This document shows positions 53,457 through 62,535 of a stretch of DNA of 64,000 bases, one piece after another. The first letter of the stretch is position 1. Every line of letters starts with the position of its first letter. The position numbers and the translations under genes are program-made. The stretch spans positions 62,001 through 126,000 of the forward strand of contig CAJTDN010000001.1 of NCBI GenBank assembly GCA_910574865.1, given 5' to 3'. The notes under the pieces were generated by a model. The model was given only the letters and a program-made list of their open reading frames with translations. It did no database searches and was not told the DNA's origin. This DNA is from Lachnospiraceae bacterium. Its GTDB lineage: Bacteria; Bacillota; Clostridia; Lachnospirales; Lachnospiraceae.

Positions 53457-54683
53457 ATGAAAAAAGGAACGAAAGCCAGGAAATGGCTGAAACGCATTTT
53501 TCTGGTGCCGGCCATCGGTTTTCTGACCCTGACGGCCGCGTTGGCAGCATTCGTCGGCCTACACAAAAACACGGAGCTTTCCTGGGTGCGCGGGGTCAAC
53601 CTGGGCAGTTGGCTGGTATTGGAACATTGGATGACGCCGGAAGTGTTTTACGGAACGGAAAGCTATGACGAGTACACGCTGGCCAGGGAGCTTGAAGCCG
53701 AGGACTATGCAAAACGGATAAAAAAACACCGCGACACATATATCACGGAAAAGGATTTCGCGGCCATGGCAGACATGGGAATCAACGTCGCTCGCATCCC
53801 GGTTCCCTATTATATTTTTGGCGACCGTACAGACGAACCTTACCTCGCGTGCATCGACAAGTTGGACGAGGCCTTTGACTGGGCTGAAAAATATGGGATA
53901 CAAGTATTAATCGACATGCACATGGTACCCGGCAGCCAGAACGGATTTGACAATGGCGGAATCGGCGGGGTATGCACATGGGCGCAAAATCCCGACGATG
54001 TGGAGTACGTGCTGGACGTGTTGGAACGGCTGGCGAAACGTTACGGGAAACGAGAAGGACTGTTCGGAATCCAGCCGCTCAACGAACCGCTGGTTGGCAA
54101 TGAAGACTGGGCCGACATGGACGTAAGGAAACGCTACAAGCCGGTTGACGAGGCGATGTACGCGGCCTCGGCGCCGATTTCACTGGACTTCTTAAAAGAA
54201 TACTACCTCCAGGCTTACGGGCGGCTGCGCCCGCTTTTGCCGGAAGGGAAATGGATTGTGTACCATGACGCGTTCTCCATGTGGAATTGGTTTACCTTCA
54301 TGTCAGACAAACATTACGAAGGCGTGGTGTTTGACACGCATGTATATTTGTTCAACGTGGAATCCGTGGGATTGGAAGGAAAATTCTGGAACAGCGCGTT
54401 CATTCACGGAAACGGCCTCCTCATGCGAATCATGCAGACGCGTTTTCCGGTAATCTGCGGGGAATGGAGCTTGTTCAGTAATTACGCCATGACCTTGGAA
54501 TACGAGGAGCGGGAAGCATACTATGCGGATGTCGCCAAAGAACAGCTGGAGGCCTGGAACCATTATGGGGCAGGAGGGATTTATTGGAATTACCGCATGG
54601 GCGACGGCGCCCAGGAGGAAAAAAACCAGGCCTGGGATTTGCGGCATGCCTGGGAAAATGGATGGATTTCCATGGAACAGTGA
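53457..54683 (+). CDS. GH5 beta-glucanase, membrane-anchored
   Basis: 408 residues from ATG 53457 (AAAGGA upstream; ATG 53439 is possible). An N-terminal helix (WLKRIFLVPAIGFLTLTAA...) anchors or exports it. GH5 barrel: RGVNLGSWLVLEHWMTPEVF, GINVARIPVPYYIFGD, DMHMVPGSQNGFDNGG, acid/base Glu in IQPLNEPL and nucleophile Glu in VICGEWSLF. The pattern resembles exo-beta-1,3-glucanase-like GH5 members. It is paralogous to the GH5 gene at 55140, which lacks the anchor, so one would cut outside and one inside the cell. Confidence 0.9.
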   Translation: MKKGTKARKWLKRIFLVPAIGFLTLTAALAAFVGLHKNTELSWVRGVNLGSWLVLEHWMTPEVFYGTESYDEYTLARELEAEDYAKRIKKHRDTYITEKDFAAMADMGINVARIPVPYYIFGDRTDEPYLACIDKLDEAFDWAEKYGIQVLIDMHMVPGSQNGFDNGGIGGVCTWAQNPDDVEYVLDVLERLAKRYGKREGLFGIQPLNEPLVGNEDWADMDVRKRYKPVDEAMYAASAPISLDFLKEYYLQAYGRLRPLLPEGKWIVYHDAFSMWNWFTFMSDKHYEGVVFDTHVYLFNVESVGLEGKFWNSAFIHGNGLLMRIMQTRFPVICGEWSLFSNYAMTLEYEEREAYYADVAKEQLEAWNHYGAGGIYWNYRMGDGAQEEKNQAWDLRHAWENGWISMEQ

Positions 54684-55139
54684 GAACAAAGTCCGGCCGG
54701 ACTCTCGCGCTGGAGCGCGGCTGCGGCAGCAGCCATTTTCCTTAGGCGCGAAGTGCGCATCCACCCGGAGGGTTTTGTGTCATCCTATGACATGATACAA
54801 GCGTCAAAAGGTCATGCGTTTCATGCTTGCATGAAAAAGGATGACTTTGGGACGCGCAAAACACCGAAAAGTAGCCATTTTTCGCAGAAAAATGAGCGGA
54901 TTTGAGGTGTTTTAGGATTACGGGAGTGCGTTAGCACGGAGTAATCCGTGTATCATGAGCGTCAAAATACCTTTTGACGCTCTAATCATGACATAAAAAG
55001 ACCTGCTTTTCGTGACGAAAATGTGGTTACCTGGGACAAGGTACTGGTAAAAAGAGGAAAAATAAGATAAGATGCTGCCTGAAATGAAACGTGCCACACA
55101 CGCGGAAAACGGGACATGAAAATAGTTGGGAGGTAAATC
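54684..55139. other. 456 bp intergenic region with nested hairpins
   Basis: No gene. Inverted repeats in order: GGCTGC/GCAGCC near 54718, AAAACACC/GGTGTTTT (about 54858-54915) enclosing CATTTTT/AAAAATG, GGATTAC/GTAATCC with an inner GTGC/GCAC (about 54914-54948), and GAGCGTCAAAA/TTTTGACGCTC (54958-54983). The last could terminate the upstream GH5 transcript. The GH5 start at 55140 has TTGGGAGGT before it. Confidence 0.5.
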
Positions 55140-56264
55140 ATGGAAAAGATAAGAGGAACCAATCTTGGCAACTGGCTGGTACTGGAAGAATGGATGCAGC
55201 CGGAATTTTTTGAGGGAACCGGCGCGAAGGATGAAATTTGGCTGGGAAGAAAGCTCCCGGCAGACGTCCTGGCACAAAAGTTGAAAAAACACCGTGACAG
55301 CTACGTGACGGAAGAAGATTTCGCTTTTATCGCACGGCAAGGATTAAACCTGGTGCGGATTCCGGTACCATTTTTTATTTTCGGGGACCGGCCGCCTTAC
55401 CCGGGCTGTGTCGAGTATCTTGACCTGGCCTTCGAATGGGCACAAAAATATAAGCTCAAGGTGCTGATTGACCTGCACACGGTTCCCGGCAGCCAAAACG
55501 GCTATGACAACGGGGGCATTACCGGGGTATGCAAATGGTGTAAGAATCCTGCGGAGGTCGAATTCGCACTTGGCATCCTGGAACGCTTGGCCAAACGGTA
55601 TGGCACGCACGAATGGCTTTATGGGATTGAAGTCTTAAATGAGCCAATCAGCTTTAGTGTTTATATAACGGCTCCATCCACCGGAAAAGCGGTGGACAAG
55701 GAAGAGGCGAAAGGTTCCGGCCACGTGCCGATGTCTTTTTTAAAAAATTTTTATTGTGACGCTTACCAGCGGCTGCGAAGCATTTTGCCGGAAGATAAGG
55801 TTATCGTGTTCCATGACGGGTTCCGCTTGCGCGCATGGAAGGATTTTTTCATAAAGCGCCAGATGAAAAACGTGATACTGGACACGCATATTTACATATT
55901 CGCGATGGAAAACTTCGTGCCGGTCCCAAAGCCCTGGGTTTACCAGATTTATATCAATTCCGAAAAACGCAAGATTGTCAACGCGAGCAAGTACACGCCC
56001 GTGATGGTGGGGGAATGGTGCATTTGTAATAAATATGCGGTAAACGCGAGAAAAATCGGACATGGCGGGGAAGAGTCCCTGCTGGAAGAAGCACGCCGCT
56101 ACCGTGAAATCGCGGACATGGAAGTGACAGCGTGGGAGGCGAGCGCGGGCTGGGTATATTGGAATTACCAGATGAACAAAGACATCCAAAAGCCGATGGA
56201 CGAGGCCTGGAAGGAAAGCTGGGATTTGCGCCGCTGTATCAAAAACGGCTGGTTTGAATTGTAG
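55140..56264 (+). CDS. GH5 beta-glucanase/beta-glucosidase, cytoplasmic
   Basis: 374 residues; ATG 55140 after GGGAGGTAAATC. No signal peptide: the protein starts straight with the barrel (RGTNLGNWLVLEEWMQPEFF). Motifs match the paralogue at 53457: LNLVRIPVPFFIFGDRPP, DLHTVPGSQNGYDNGG, acid/base Glu in IEVLNEPIS and nucleophile Glu in VMVGEWCICN. Probably hydrolyses oligosaccharides brought in by the symporter encoded next at 56517. The 210 bp repeat begins at once after the stop codon. Confidence 0.9.
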   Translation: MEKIRGTNLGNWLVLEEWMQPEFFEGTGAKDEIWLGRKLPADVLAQKLKKHRDSYVTEEDFAFIARQGLNLVRIPVPFFIFGDRPPYPGCVEYLDLAFEWAQKYKLKVLIDLHTVPGSQNGYDNGGITGVCKWCKNPAEVEFALGILERLAKRYGTHEWLYGIEVLNEPISFSVYITAPSTGKAVDKEEAKGSGHVPMSFLKNFYCDAYQRLRSILPEDKVIVFHDGFRLRAWKDFFIKRQMKNVILDTHIYIFAMENFVPVPKPWVYQIYINSEKRKIVNASKYTPVMVGEWCICNKYAVNARKIGHGGEESLLEEARRYREIADMEVTAWEASAGWVYWNYQMNKDIQKPMDEAWKESWDLRRCIKNGWFEL

Positions 56265-56265
56265 A

Positions 56266-56476
56266 AAAAATTTCCAGCTGTGCGGTTGGATAATCCAAAG
56301 ATTATCCAACCCATCCATACATTCGTAAAACTCGCGCTTACGCGCTCTCACGTCTGCTAATGCAGCCGTGTTTTACTCATTTGGAGGATGGGTTGCTAGT
56401 CCGATGACGGACTGTCATTGCAATAAATTGCATTCCGGTCTGTCATCGGATTGCAACCGCACAGTTGGAAAAATTT
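56266..56476. repeat. ~210 bp inverted-repeat element, copy B
   Basis: Opposite-orientation partner of the element at 905-1115. Ends CCAGCTGTGCGGTTGG and CAACCGCACAGTTGG form an imperfect inverted repeat; a small hairpin GGATAATCC/GGATTATCC-type and GCGCTTACGCGC lie inside. Sits between the GH5 stop and the symporter gene. Confidence 0.8.
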
Positions 56477-56516
56477 CAAATGAAATCGCGTCGGAAATTG
56501 CAGGAGGAAGATGGAC

Positions 56517-58025
56517 ATGGACATATTGAAAAAAAAAATCTGGAACAGCCCGCTGCTTCGGTCGAAGGCAAAAAAGGAAGTGGGATTGGCGGAAATGTTT
56601 TTTGGCTATTTTATCGGCCCGTTCTGCGTGCTGGCAATGACCAGCGTGGTCGGTTCCTATTACCTGACGTTTTACCGTACATATGACGACATCGTGAATC
56701 AGGGGGCGTTTTTAACACTGCTCCCGCTGGTTTCAGTCATCCCCATGGCAGTTACCAACATCATTGTGGGAATCGTGGTGGGAAAAACCAGAACCCGGGC
56801 CGGAAAAGCCAGGCCTTATATCTTGACGGCCGCGCCGCTGTTACTGGTGTTCGGGATTTTGATGTTTTGCATCCCCTACCTTTCACTGGGGGTGCGCATG
56901 GCATGGATGGCCGTCACCTATAATTTATTTGCCGCCATTGCCAGCCCGATTTACGGAACCGCCCATTACCTGATGGTGTCGCTTTCCACCAGGGATTTGG
57001 CAAAACGCGGGCAACTGTCGGTGGTCGCCAACATTCCGGCGGTCGCCGGGAACGGCCTTATGAGTTCGATACTGATGCCCATGATATTGAACTGGATTAA
57101 CGCCGTACCAAGAAATGACTTGGTACAAAACCGCTGGCAGATGACGATGGTCTGCTTCTCGGCCGCGGCATTTGCGGGATGCCTTTTGGAATACTTTTTT
57201 ACCCGGGAGCGCATCACGGAAGAGGACATGGCAGAACCGGAACAAGCACGGGAACAAAGCCCAGGACAAGCCCAGGAGCAAAAACCGGACTTGGGTAATG
57301 CAGAACTGCCCCCGACCGGCGTCCAACTAAAATCCGCCATGAAAGATAAGTTTTGGTGGATTATCATGGTATTTTACCTCCTCTACCAGATGGGCGTCAT
57401 GTTCAAGGGCGGATATGTGTTCAACATTTTCTGCCATGAATATTTTTCGCAAATCACGGTGTTTGGCACGACGCTCTCGGCAGACATGGTCCAGTCCGTG
57501 CTGGCATTGATCAGCGGAATCCCATTGGCGGCGGGAATGCTTTTCATCTGGCCTTTGGCAAATAAGTTCGGGAAAAAGAACGTAATCGTGGCCGGATGCG
57601 TGATTTCCATCGCTGGAAGCCTGATTTGCCTGGCGAACCCCGCGAACTTCGTCGTCATGCTGATTGGCCAGACTTTCAAGGGATTTTCCAGTATCCCCGG
57701 GGCTTACGTGATGATGGCGTTGTTCGCGGACGTGCTGGATCATCTGGAGGCCCGGTTCGGATATCGCGTCGACGGGGTGTCCATGTCGGTATATAACACG
57801 GTGATAACCGTTGTCAACGGCCTGGCTGTCGCGGTGTTTAATTTCTTTTACGACAGCGCGCTGTTTCCCGCGCAAAAGGTTGCCAGCTTCTTTTTCCTGG
57901 GATTTGAAATCGTGGCTCACGGGATATTAATCGTCTTGCTACAATTTTTGACGGTGGAAAAAAACATCGAGGCAGAACAAAAGTTAATCGCAGAGCGGAA
58001 AGCGGCAGAACAGAATCAAAATTAA
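56517..58025 (+). CDS. GPH-family sugar:cation symporter (MFS)
   Basis: 502 residues from ATG 56517, nine bases after AGGAGG (ATG 56511 is only three bases from it). Twelve hydrophobic helices split by a ~50-residue polar central loop rich in Glu/Gln (EQAREQSPGQAQEQKPDLG). GPH features: GLAEMFFGYFIGPFCVLAM at the start and GKTRTRAGKARPYILTAAPL in loop 2-3 (the R-x-GK-RP motif). Imports glycosides, here presumably beta-linked glucose oligomers for the GH5 enzyme upstream. Substrate is inferred from neighbours only. Confidence 0.88.
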   Translation: MDILKKKIWNSPLLRSKAKKEVGLAEMFFGYFIGPFCVLAMTSVVGSYYLTFYRTYDDIVNQGAFLTLLPLVSVIPMAVTNIIVGIVVGKTRTRAGKARPYILTAAPLLLVFGILMFCIPYLSLGVRMAWMAVTYNLFAAIASPIYGTAHYLMVSLSTRDLAKRGQLSVVANIPAVAGNGLMSSILMPMILNWINAVPRNDLVQNRWQMTMVCFSAAAFAGCLLEYFFTRERITEEDMAEPEQAREQSPGQAQEQKPDLGNAELPPTGVQLKSAMKDKFWWIIMVFYLLYQMGVMFKGGYVFNIFCHEYFSQITVFGTTLSADMVQSVLALISGIPLAAGMLFIWPLANKFGKKNVIVAGCVISIAGSLICLANPANFVVMLIGQTFKGFSSIPGAYVMMALFADVLDHLEARFGYRVDGVSMSVYNTVITVVNGLAVAVFNFFYDSALFPAQKVASFFFLGFEIVAHGILIVLLQFLTVEKNIEAEQKLIAERKAAEQNQN

Positions 58026-58044
58026 AAGGAACACTTGGAAAAAG

Positions 58045-58088
58045 GAAATCCGCAGGTTCCATAACACCAGGACCTGCGGATTTCTTTT
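58045..58088. terminator. terminator between symporter and histidine kinase
   Basis: GAAATCCGCAGGT pairs with ACCTGCGGATTTC, followed by TTTTCC on the plus strand and preceded by an A-rich run, so it can serve both convergent genes. Confidence 0.8.
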
Positions 58089-58122
58089 CCAGAAAATGGT
58101 AAAATCCATCCGTCGTTACCGC

Positions 58123-59502
58123 TCAGGCAGGCTTTCTCGTTTCCAACGGTATCATCACCTGCAGGCCGAACGTTCTTTTTTCCTGGCTGATTTGGACGTC
58201 CCCTTTATACTTTTTCGCGATCATGCGGATGCTGCGCACACCAAATCCGTGATAATCCTTGTCCGCTTTGCTTGTAACAAGATATCCGTTTTTTAGCTTC
58301 AGTTTCCCTTCAAAATAATTATCGATAAAAATATGCAGCATCTGTCCCTGCTCACGGATTGTCAGACTGATAACGCGCTTTTCTTTTTCATATTTCATCA
58401 CCGCCTCAATCGCGTTGTCGAGCGCGTTTCCAAGCAGCGTGTAGATGTCCAGCACATCCATGAACGCGATGTCATGGATTTTGATGTTGCAGGAAAGATT
58501 AATCTCGTGCAAAGTGCATGCCATGCTTTTCTCCGTCAATATCGTGTCCAGCACCTCGTTTCCCGTCTGCACGGCCGCGTCATAAAACCGGATGGCGCGG
58601 CTTGTCTCTGCAAAAGCCTCCGCCCGTCTCGCGTCATCAACCAGCTCCAACGCGCGCAATTGATGTTTCAAGTCATGGCATTTCTGATTAATCAAATCAA
58701 TATTGTCCCTGGAAAGCTGGTACTTCTGCTCTTTCTCCTTCTGCAGGACACGCATCATCTGCCTATCCTGCTGCAGGTAAATAATTTCGTACAGCAAATA
58801 TAGGAACACGAACATTACCACACAAAATACCGCCAGCATCCACGTCAGATAATACGGCAGAATCACCTCGTTCAGCACTTCCGCAGACGCGTACGCGTCC
58901 CCCGGCGTCTTCACCCAGGCAAACAATCCGCTGGTCAGATTCTGTACCAACGTAAATAACAAGCAGTTCACGACATTCCCCCACAAAATCCGCGACGAAT
59001 CCAAAACCGAGGCATGCTCCTGTAAATGCAGGTGTCCTGACATGACACGATAAAGAAGAAGATACACGCTCCCATAAATCAGGAACAAGATGGCCGTGTA
59101 GGCTGCCGGGTGCTCTTCCGGGAACCGCGGCATCCAGATTCCAATCCACAAATAGCGGATGAATACCGTCATTAATTCCTGCAGCACCGTGCCAAGTATC
59201 AGGCAAAACACCCCCGTCCCGACCGTAATGTCATAGCAAAACAGTAAAAACAGAAGCGTGAGCCAACTCGCGGCCAACCACCAAAACGCGCCAGCCACGC
59301 TTCCGACCATGATTGGAACGGGCAGATTACTTACCAGGAAATAGGTAAATGTAAACATCCACAAGAAAACGCAGCCCCCGGCAAAACGACACCAAAAACG
59401 CGGGCGGCGCTCCTGCTCATAATGCAGAAATACCAGCTCCGCAAAAACCAGGCCGAACATGAAGCGCACCATATCCAACAAATTCAAGTATGTCATCCCC
59501 AT
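58123..59502 (-). CDS. GHKL sensor histidine kinase (LytTR partner)
   Basis: 459 residues, ATG 59502 inside the end of the regulator gene (10-base overlap). About six membrane helices in the first ~240 residues form the sensor; a coiled linker (LQQDRQMMRVLQKEKEQKYQ) precedes the phospho-acceptor His in CHDLKHQLRALE; the ATPase domain has the N-box NALDNAIEA and G-box FGVRSIRMIAKKYKGDVQ. This is the AgrC/VirS-like GHKL type, which pairs with LytTR regulators and often senses peptides. No peptide gene is seen nearby. Confidence 0.88.
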   Translation of the reverse strand: MGMTYLNLLDMVRFMFGLVFAELVFLHYEQERRPRFWCRFAGGCVFLWMFTFTYFLVSNLPVPIMVGSVAGAFWWLAASWLTLLFLLFCYDITVGTGVFCLILGTVLQELMTVFIRYLWIGIWMPRFPEEHPAAYTAILFLIYGSVYLLLYRVMSGHLHLQEHASVLDSSRILWGNVVNCLLFTLVQNLTSGLFAWVKTPGDAYASAEVLNEVILPYYLTWMLAVFCVVMFVFLYLLYEIIYLQQDRQMMRVLQKEKEQKYQLSRDNIDLINQKCHDLKHQLRALELVDDARRAEAFAETSRAIRFYDAAVQTGNEVLDTILTEKSMACTLHEINLSCNIKIHDIAFMDVLDIYTLLGNALDNAIEAVMKYEKEKRVISLTIREQGQMLHIFIDNYFEGKLKLKNGYLVTSKADKDYHGFGVRSIRMIAKKYKGDVQISQEKRTFGLQVMIPLETRKPA

Positions 59503-60209
59503 ACCGGCACCTCACCCCTCACGTATTTCATATAAGCCGTCTTAACCTTGTCCTTATATCCCCGCCCCACCGGCAATATCTGGCCGCCTACCGTCACTTC
59601 TTTGCTGAGTATCTTTTCCACATACCGCAAACCCACCAAATAAGAACGATGAATCCGCACAAACCCGTATCCCGCCAGTTCCTGCTCGATTTCGGCCATG
59701 CTGCCCCGGCACCGGTACTGCGCCGCCGTTGTATGAATGTACAAATAATGGGACAATACTTCCACATAGACAATGGTATCTGTTCGCAGCCTGCGCAATC
59801 CCTCGGTGGTGTCCACCTGGATGACATGATTCCTTTTCTGTGATGCCTTGGCCACCGTCCGATGGAATTTCATGGAAAAATCATAATACCCTATCGGTTT
59901 GATGATATAGTCCACGGCATCCACCTCATAACCGTTAATCGCGTACTGCGCGATATTCGTCACAAAAATAATCGTCACCTCCGAATCCGTCTCGCGCAAT
60001 TTCCGCGCGGTATCTATGCCGTTCGTCCCCGGCATGTCGATATCAAAAATAATGATATCGTACACCTTCTGGTAATGTTCCAAAAACGCGTCGCCCGATG
60101 GGAAGGACACATTCTCCATTGCCACGCCGGACTCCTCTTCGAATCTTGCCACATACTGCTGCAATCGTTCTCGTTCCGCCCTCTCGTCATCTACAATCGC
60201 AATCCGCAT
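59493..60209 (-). CDS. LytTR-family response regulator
   Basis: 238 residues from ATG 60209 (GGGAAG upstream). Receiver domain: acidic pair in AIVDDERAERERLQQY, phospho-acceptor Asp in IIIFDIDMPGTNGID, Thr/Lys motifs FVTN and YIIKPIGYYDF. LytTR DNA-binding domain from ~residue 135: YVEVLSHYLYIHT, GFVRIHRSYLVGLRYVEKI. Operon with the kinase that overlaps its end. Targets unknown; the cassette lies beside glucan-use genes but families of this type usually control bacteriocins or surface traits. Confidence 0.9.
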   Translation of the reverse strand: MRIAIVDDERAERERLQQYVARFEEESGVAMENVSFPSGDAFLEHYQKVYDIIIFDIDMPGTNGIDTARKLRETDSEVTIIFVTNIAQYAINGYEVDAVDYIIKPIGYYDFSMKFHRTVAKASQKRNHVIQVDTTEGLRRLRTDTIVYVEVLSHYLYIHTTAAQYRCRGSMAEIEQELAGYGFVRIHRSYLVGLRYVEKILSKEVTVGGQILPVGRGYKDKVKTAYMKYVRGEVPVWG

Positions 60210-60396
60210 CGTTTTCTTCCCGTTTCCTTTCACGCTTTAACGTCAACATATAAACATTATCATCATACCATTCCCACGCAAAAATTTCCATCCTTTCTTT
60301 TGGGTTTTGGGATTACTTTTCGCAGCCGTGTGGGCACCCCCCCCGTGAAAAATAACGAAAATCCGTTGAGTAAAATCTCCCAAAAGAATATAAGAA

Positions 60397-60429
60397 GGCC
60401 GTGCGCCCATTTACATGAAACGCACGGCC
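60397..60429. other. hairpin upstream of the response regulator
   Basis: GGCCGTGCG (60397-60405) and CGCACGGCC (60421-60429) form a perfect 9 bp stem. The 60210-60596 gap otherwise shows only a gene fragment at 60432-60563. Confidence 0.45.
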
Positions 60430-60431
60430 AT

Positions 60432-60563
60432 TCACCTAGCCCGCAGCTCCTTTATCTCAGCATCTAATTCTTCCACGCTTCTTCCGGTTTTCGTTACATA
60501 TATGTCTGTTTCAATTATTTTTTCCCTCTTTCCAACACGGTATTCGTTCTCTTTAAAGCGTCC
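60432..60563 (-). pseudogene. unidentified C-terminal gene fragment
   Basis: A 43-codon minus-strand frame without a start codon, ending VTKTGRSVEELDAEIKELRA. The charged, helix-forming composition looks protein-like. No family recognised. It may be what is left of a gene removed when the neighbouring araC gene decayed. Confidence 0.25.
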
Positions 60564-60596
60564 CTATTTAAAAAGGAGCAAAACCCGTCCGACAAC

Positions 60597-61016
60597 TTGA
60601 TTTTCCGCTTTTTAAAGAATAATATCGAGAAAACTCATGAGAACACGAAAGACTTCCTTGACTTCATGCCGCGCATCAGCGAAACGCAGCAAAAAATCAT
60701 GGTGCACAATATTTTTCGAGCAGATTATAAAAACGCTGCTGGAGCCGTACTATGGCGCCACCTACTGGCTGCAGGACCTATTTTGCCAGTTGATTGACAT
60801 CCTCTCCAACGCGCAGTACTATAACGTGCAGCATGACGTTCACCATGGCCGCGGCGGGAAACATGCTGAAAAACACAAAAAAATGTGTCGCAGATAATGG
60901 AAGAATTGCATTTTTCCAACCGGACACATTTTTATAAGTTATTTAATGAACATTACCACATGACGCCGAGGCAATACCGTGAAACCCATACGGAATTTCA
61001 CAACAAACCGTCATAA
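60597..61016 (+). pseudogene. decayed AraC-family regulator
   Basis: Pieces of one protein appear in different frames: EQIIKTLLEPYYGATYWLQD and LIDILSN in one, then SQIMEELHFSNRTHFYKLF, EHYHMTPRQYRETH and a stop at 61014-61016 in another. The last piece is the end of an AraC second helix-turn-helix. The middle, including most of the DNA-binding domain, is missing or shifted. No usable start. Confidence 0.6.
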
Positions 61017-61025
61017 GGACAGCCC

Positions 61026-62135
61026 CTAATACCTCACGTAAACCATGCTGCTCGGAACCGGGCCGACAATCACGCCCACGCTGGTGTTCGCCGCATGTAT
61101 CATCTGTCCCCCGCCGATATAAACGCCGCAATGCGTCGCGTTCACCGCGATGTCGCCCGGCTGTGGGTCGCTTACGCGCGGCCACGTCAAAAACGTGTAT
61201 GTAGTCCCCAACCGGGAATAAGAACCGGTCAGGCAGTAGCTTACGAAACCGGAACAGTCAAACGCTCCCGGGCTGCACGCGCCCCACACGTAATCCGCGT
61301 TCCCCACCCAGCTATAGGCGCGGTCGACAATCGCGTTCCCGGTAGCCACGTTGTAAACAGGCTCCCGTTTCGGCTTGCTCGTAGAGCCTGACGATGAGCT
61401 GGAAGAATTGTTCGCCGCGGCCGCCTGCTCGGCCGCCCGGCGTTCCGCCGCCAGCCTTTCCTGCTCAAGCCGCTCGGCTTCCCGCCTGGCCTCTTCCTCG
61501 CGCCGCCTCTGGGCCTCCTGGGCAATCCGCGCCGCCTCCTGGATCATGTCGTCCAGGTTCGCGATATCCACGCGCTTGCTCTCAATCAGCTGCGTGACCT
61601 CGTCCGACTTCGCCTGGTACTCCGCCTCTTTCTGGCGTAGTTCCTCGGCCTCCTGTTCCAGCCGCGCCTTCAAGTCCTTCACGTTCTGCACGGCCTCCTG
61701 GTACACCGCAAGCTGCGCCCTGTCATACTCGTGAAGCTTCTGCGCATATTCCGCCTTCGTCAGGGCCTCGGAAAAGCTGCCCGCCGAGAAAAAGTTCTCC
61801 ACCGGGGTGGAATCCCCCTCCTCGTACATGCACTTGATACGCTTCAGCAAGGCCTGGTACTGGGCCTCCTCCTCTTCCTGCGCGGCCTGCAAATCCAACT
61901 CTGCCTGGGCAATCTCCTGCCCTTTCTCAATCAGCTGCAGTTCCAAATCGTTAATGGTACCCAGCAAATCGTTCAACTGGTTCTGCAAATCGTTCATCTC
62001 CGACTCGGCCTGGGCTTTCTCTCCCTCAAGTTCCACCACCCGGTCATCCTCGGGTGCCGCCAAAACCGGCGATACGACCATCGCGCAAACCATAACGAGT
62101 GATACTAATGTCCGACGTACTTTTTTTAGTTTCAT
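61026..62135 (-). CDS. secreted NlpC/P60 peptidoglycan hydrolase with PcsB-like coiled coil
   Basis: 369 residues; ATG 62135 preceded by AAAGGTGAAAGG. Signal peptide (LVSLVMVCAMVVSPVLA), a long coiled coil (~residues 30-235, broken by YEEGDSTPVENFFSAGSFSE as in PcsB/CwlO-type proteins), a Ser-rich linker, and a C-terminal NlpC/P60 domain with catalytic Cys in GAFDCSGFVSYCL and His in NATHCGVYIGGGQMIHA. It cuts peptide stems of peptidoglycan, probably under control of FtsEX-like partners elsewhere. Transcribed alone from the promoter at 62185-62214. Confidence 0.92.
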   Translation of the reverse strand: MKLKKVRRTLVSLVMVCAMVVSPVLAAPEDDRVVELEGEKAQAESEMNDLQNQLNDLLGTINDLELQLIEKGQEIAQAELDLQAAQEEEEAQYQALLKRIKCMYEEGDSTPVENFFSAGSFSEALTKAEYAQKLHEYDRAQLAVYQEAVQNVKDLKARLEQEAEELRQKEAEYQAKSDEVTQLIESKRVDIANLDDMIQEAARIAQEAQRRREEEARREAERLEQERLAAERRAAEQAAAANNSSSSSSGSTSKPKREPVYNVATGNAIVDRAYSWVGNADYVWGACSPGAFDCSGFVSYCLTGSYSRLGTTYTFLTWPRVSDPQPGDIAVNATHCGVYIGGGQMIHAANTSVGVIVGPVPSSMVYVRY

Positions 62136-62184
62136 CCTTTCACCTTTCCTTTTATTAATTATTTATGTCCCCACATATGTCTGT

Positions 62185-62214
62185 ATCATAACACGGTTCA
62201 AGTACATTTTTCAA
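62185..62214 (-). promoter_or_regulatory. promoter of the NlpC/P60 gene
   Basis: Minus strand TTGAAA, 18-base spacer, TATGAT; about 50 bases before the start codon. The AT-rich 62215-62440 stretch beyond it shows no gene. Confidence 0.65.
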
Positions 62215-62446
62215 CAGTTTTAGCAAAAGAAACATAAACTTTTTATATTTTTGTAAGAAAATGTAAAATTTCTTCCTTTTTTCAAAGGTTATTGTGAAAT
62301 TTATTATAATACACCAGAAATGGTTTTGCAATATCCTTGTAACAATTTCGAAATATTTTATATTATTCGGGTACTTTTCACGGCTATTTGGATGTCCTCC
62401 CATGAAAAATAACTATAATCGGACGGAAAAACCACAAAATTTACAG

Positions 62447-62475
62447 TTTACAAACGTCAAAAAATGCGGTATAGT
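62447..62475 (+). promoter_or_regulatory. promoter of gltB
   Basis: TTTACA (62447-62452), 17-base spacer, TATAGT (62470-62475); ~55 bases before the gltB start. No riboswitch or T-box is visible in the short leader. Confidence 0.65.
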
Positions 62476-62535
62476 AGGTGAAACGGTAACTGCAAATGGT
62501 TGCCGGGTCCCGCCAAGGGGCAAGAGGAAGAAAGG

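Noticed and set aside
62155-62403. Minus-strand 82-codon frame in the AT-rich gap before gltB
   Set aside because: AT-rich chance frame covering the NlpC/P60 promoter, with no domain and no ribosome-binding site.
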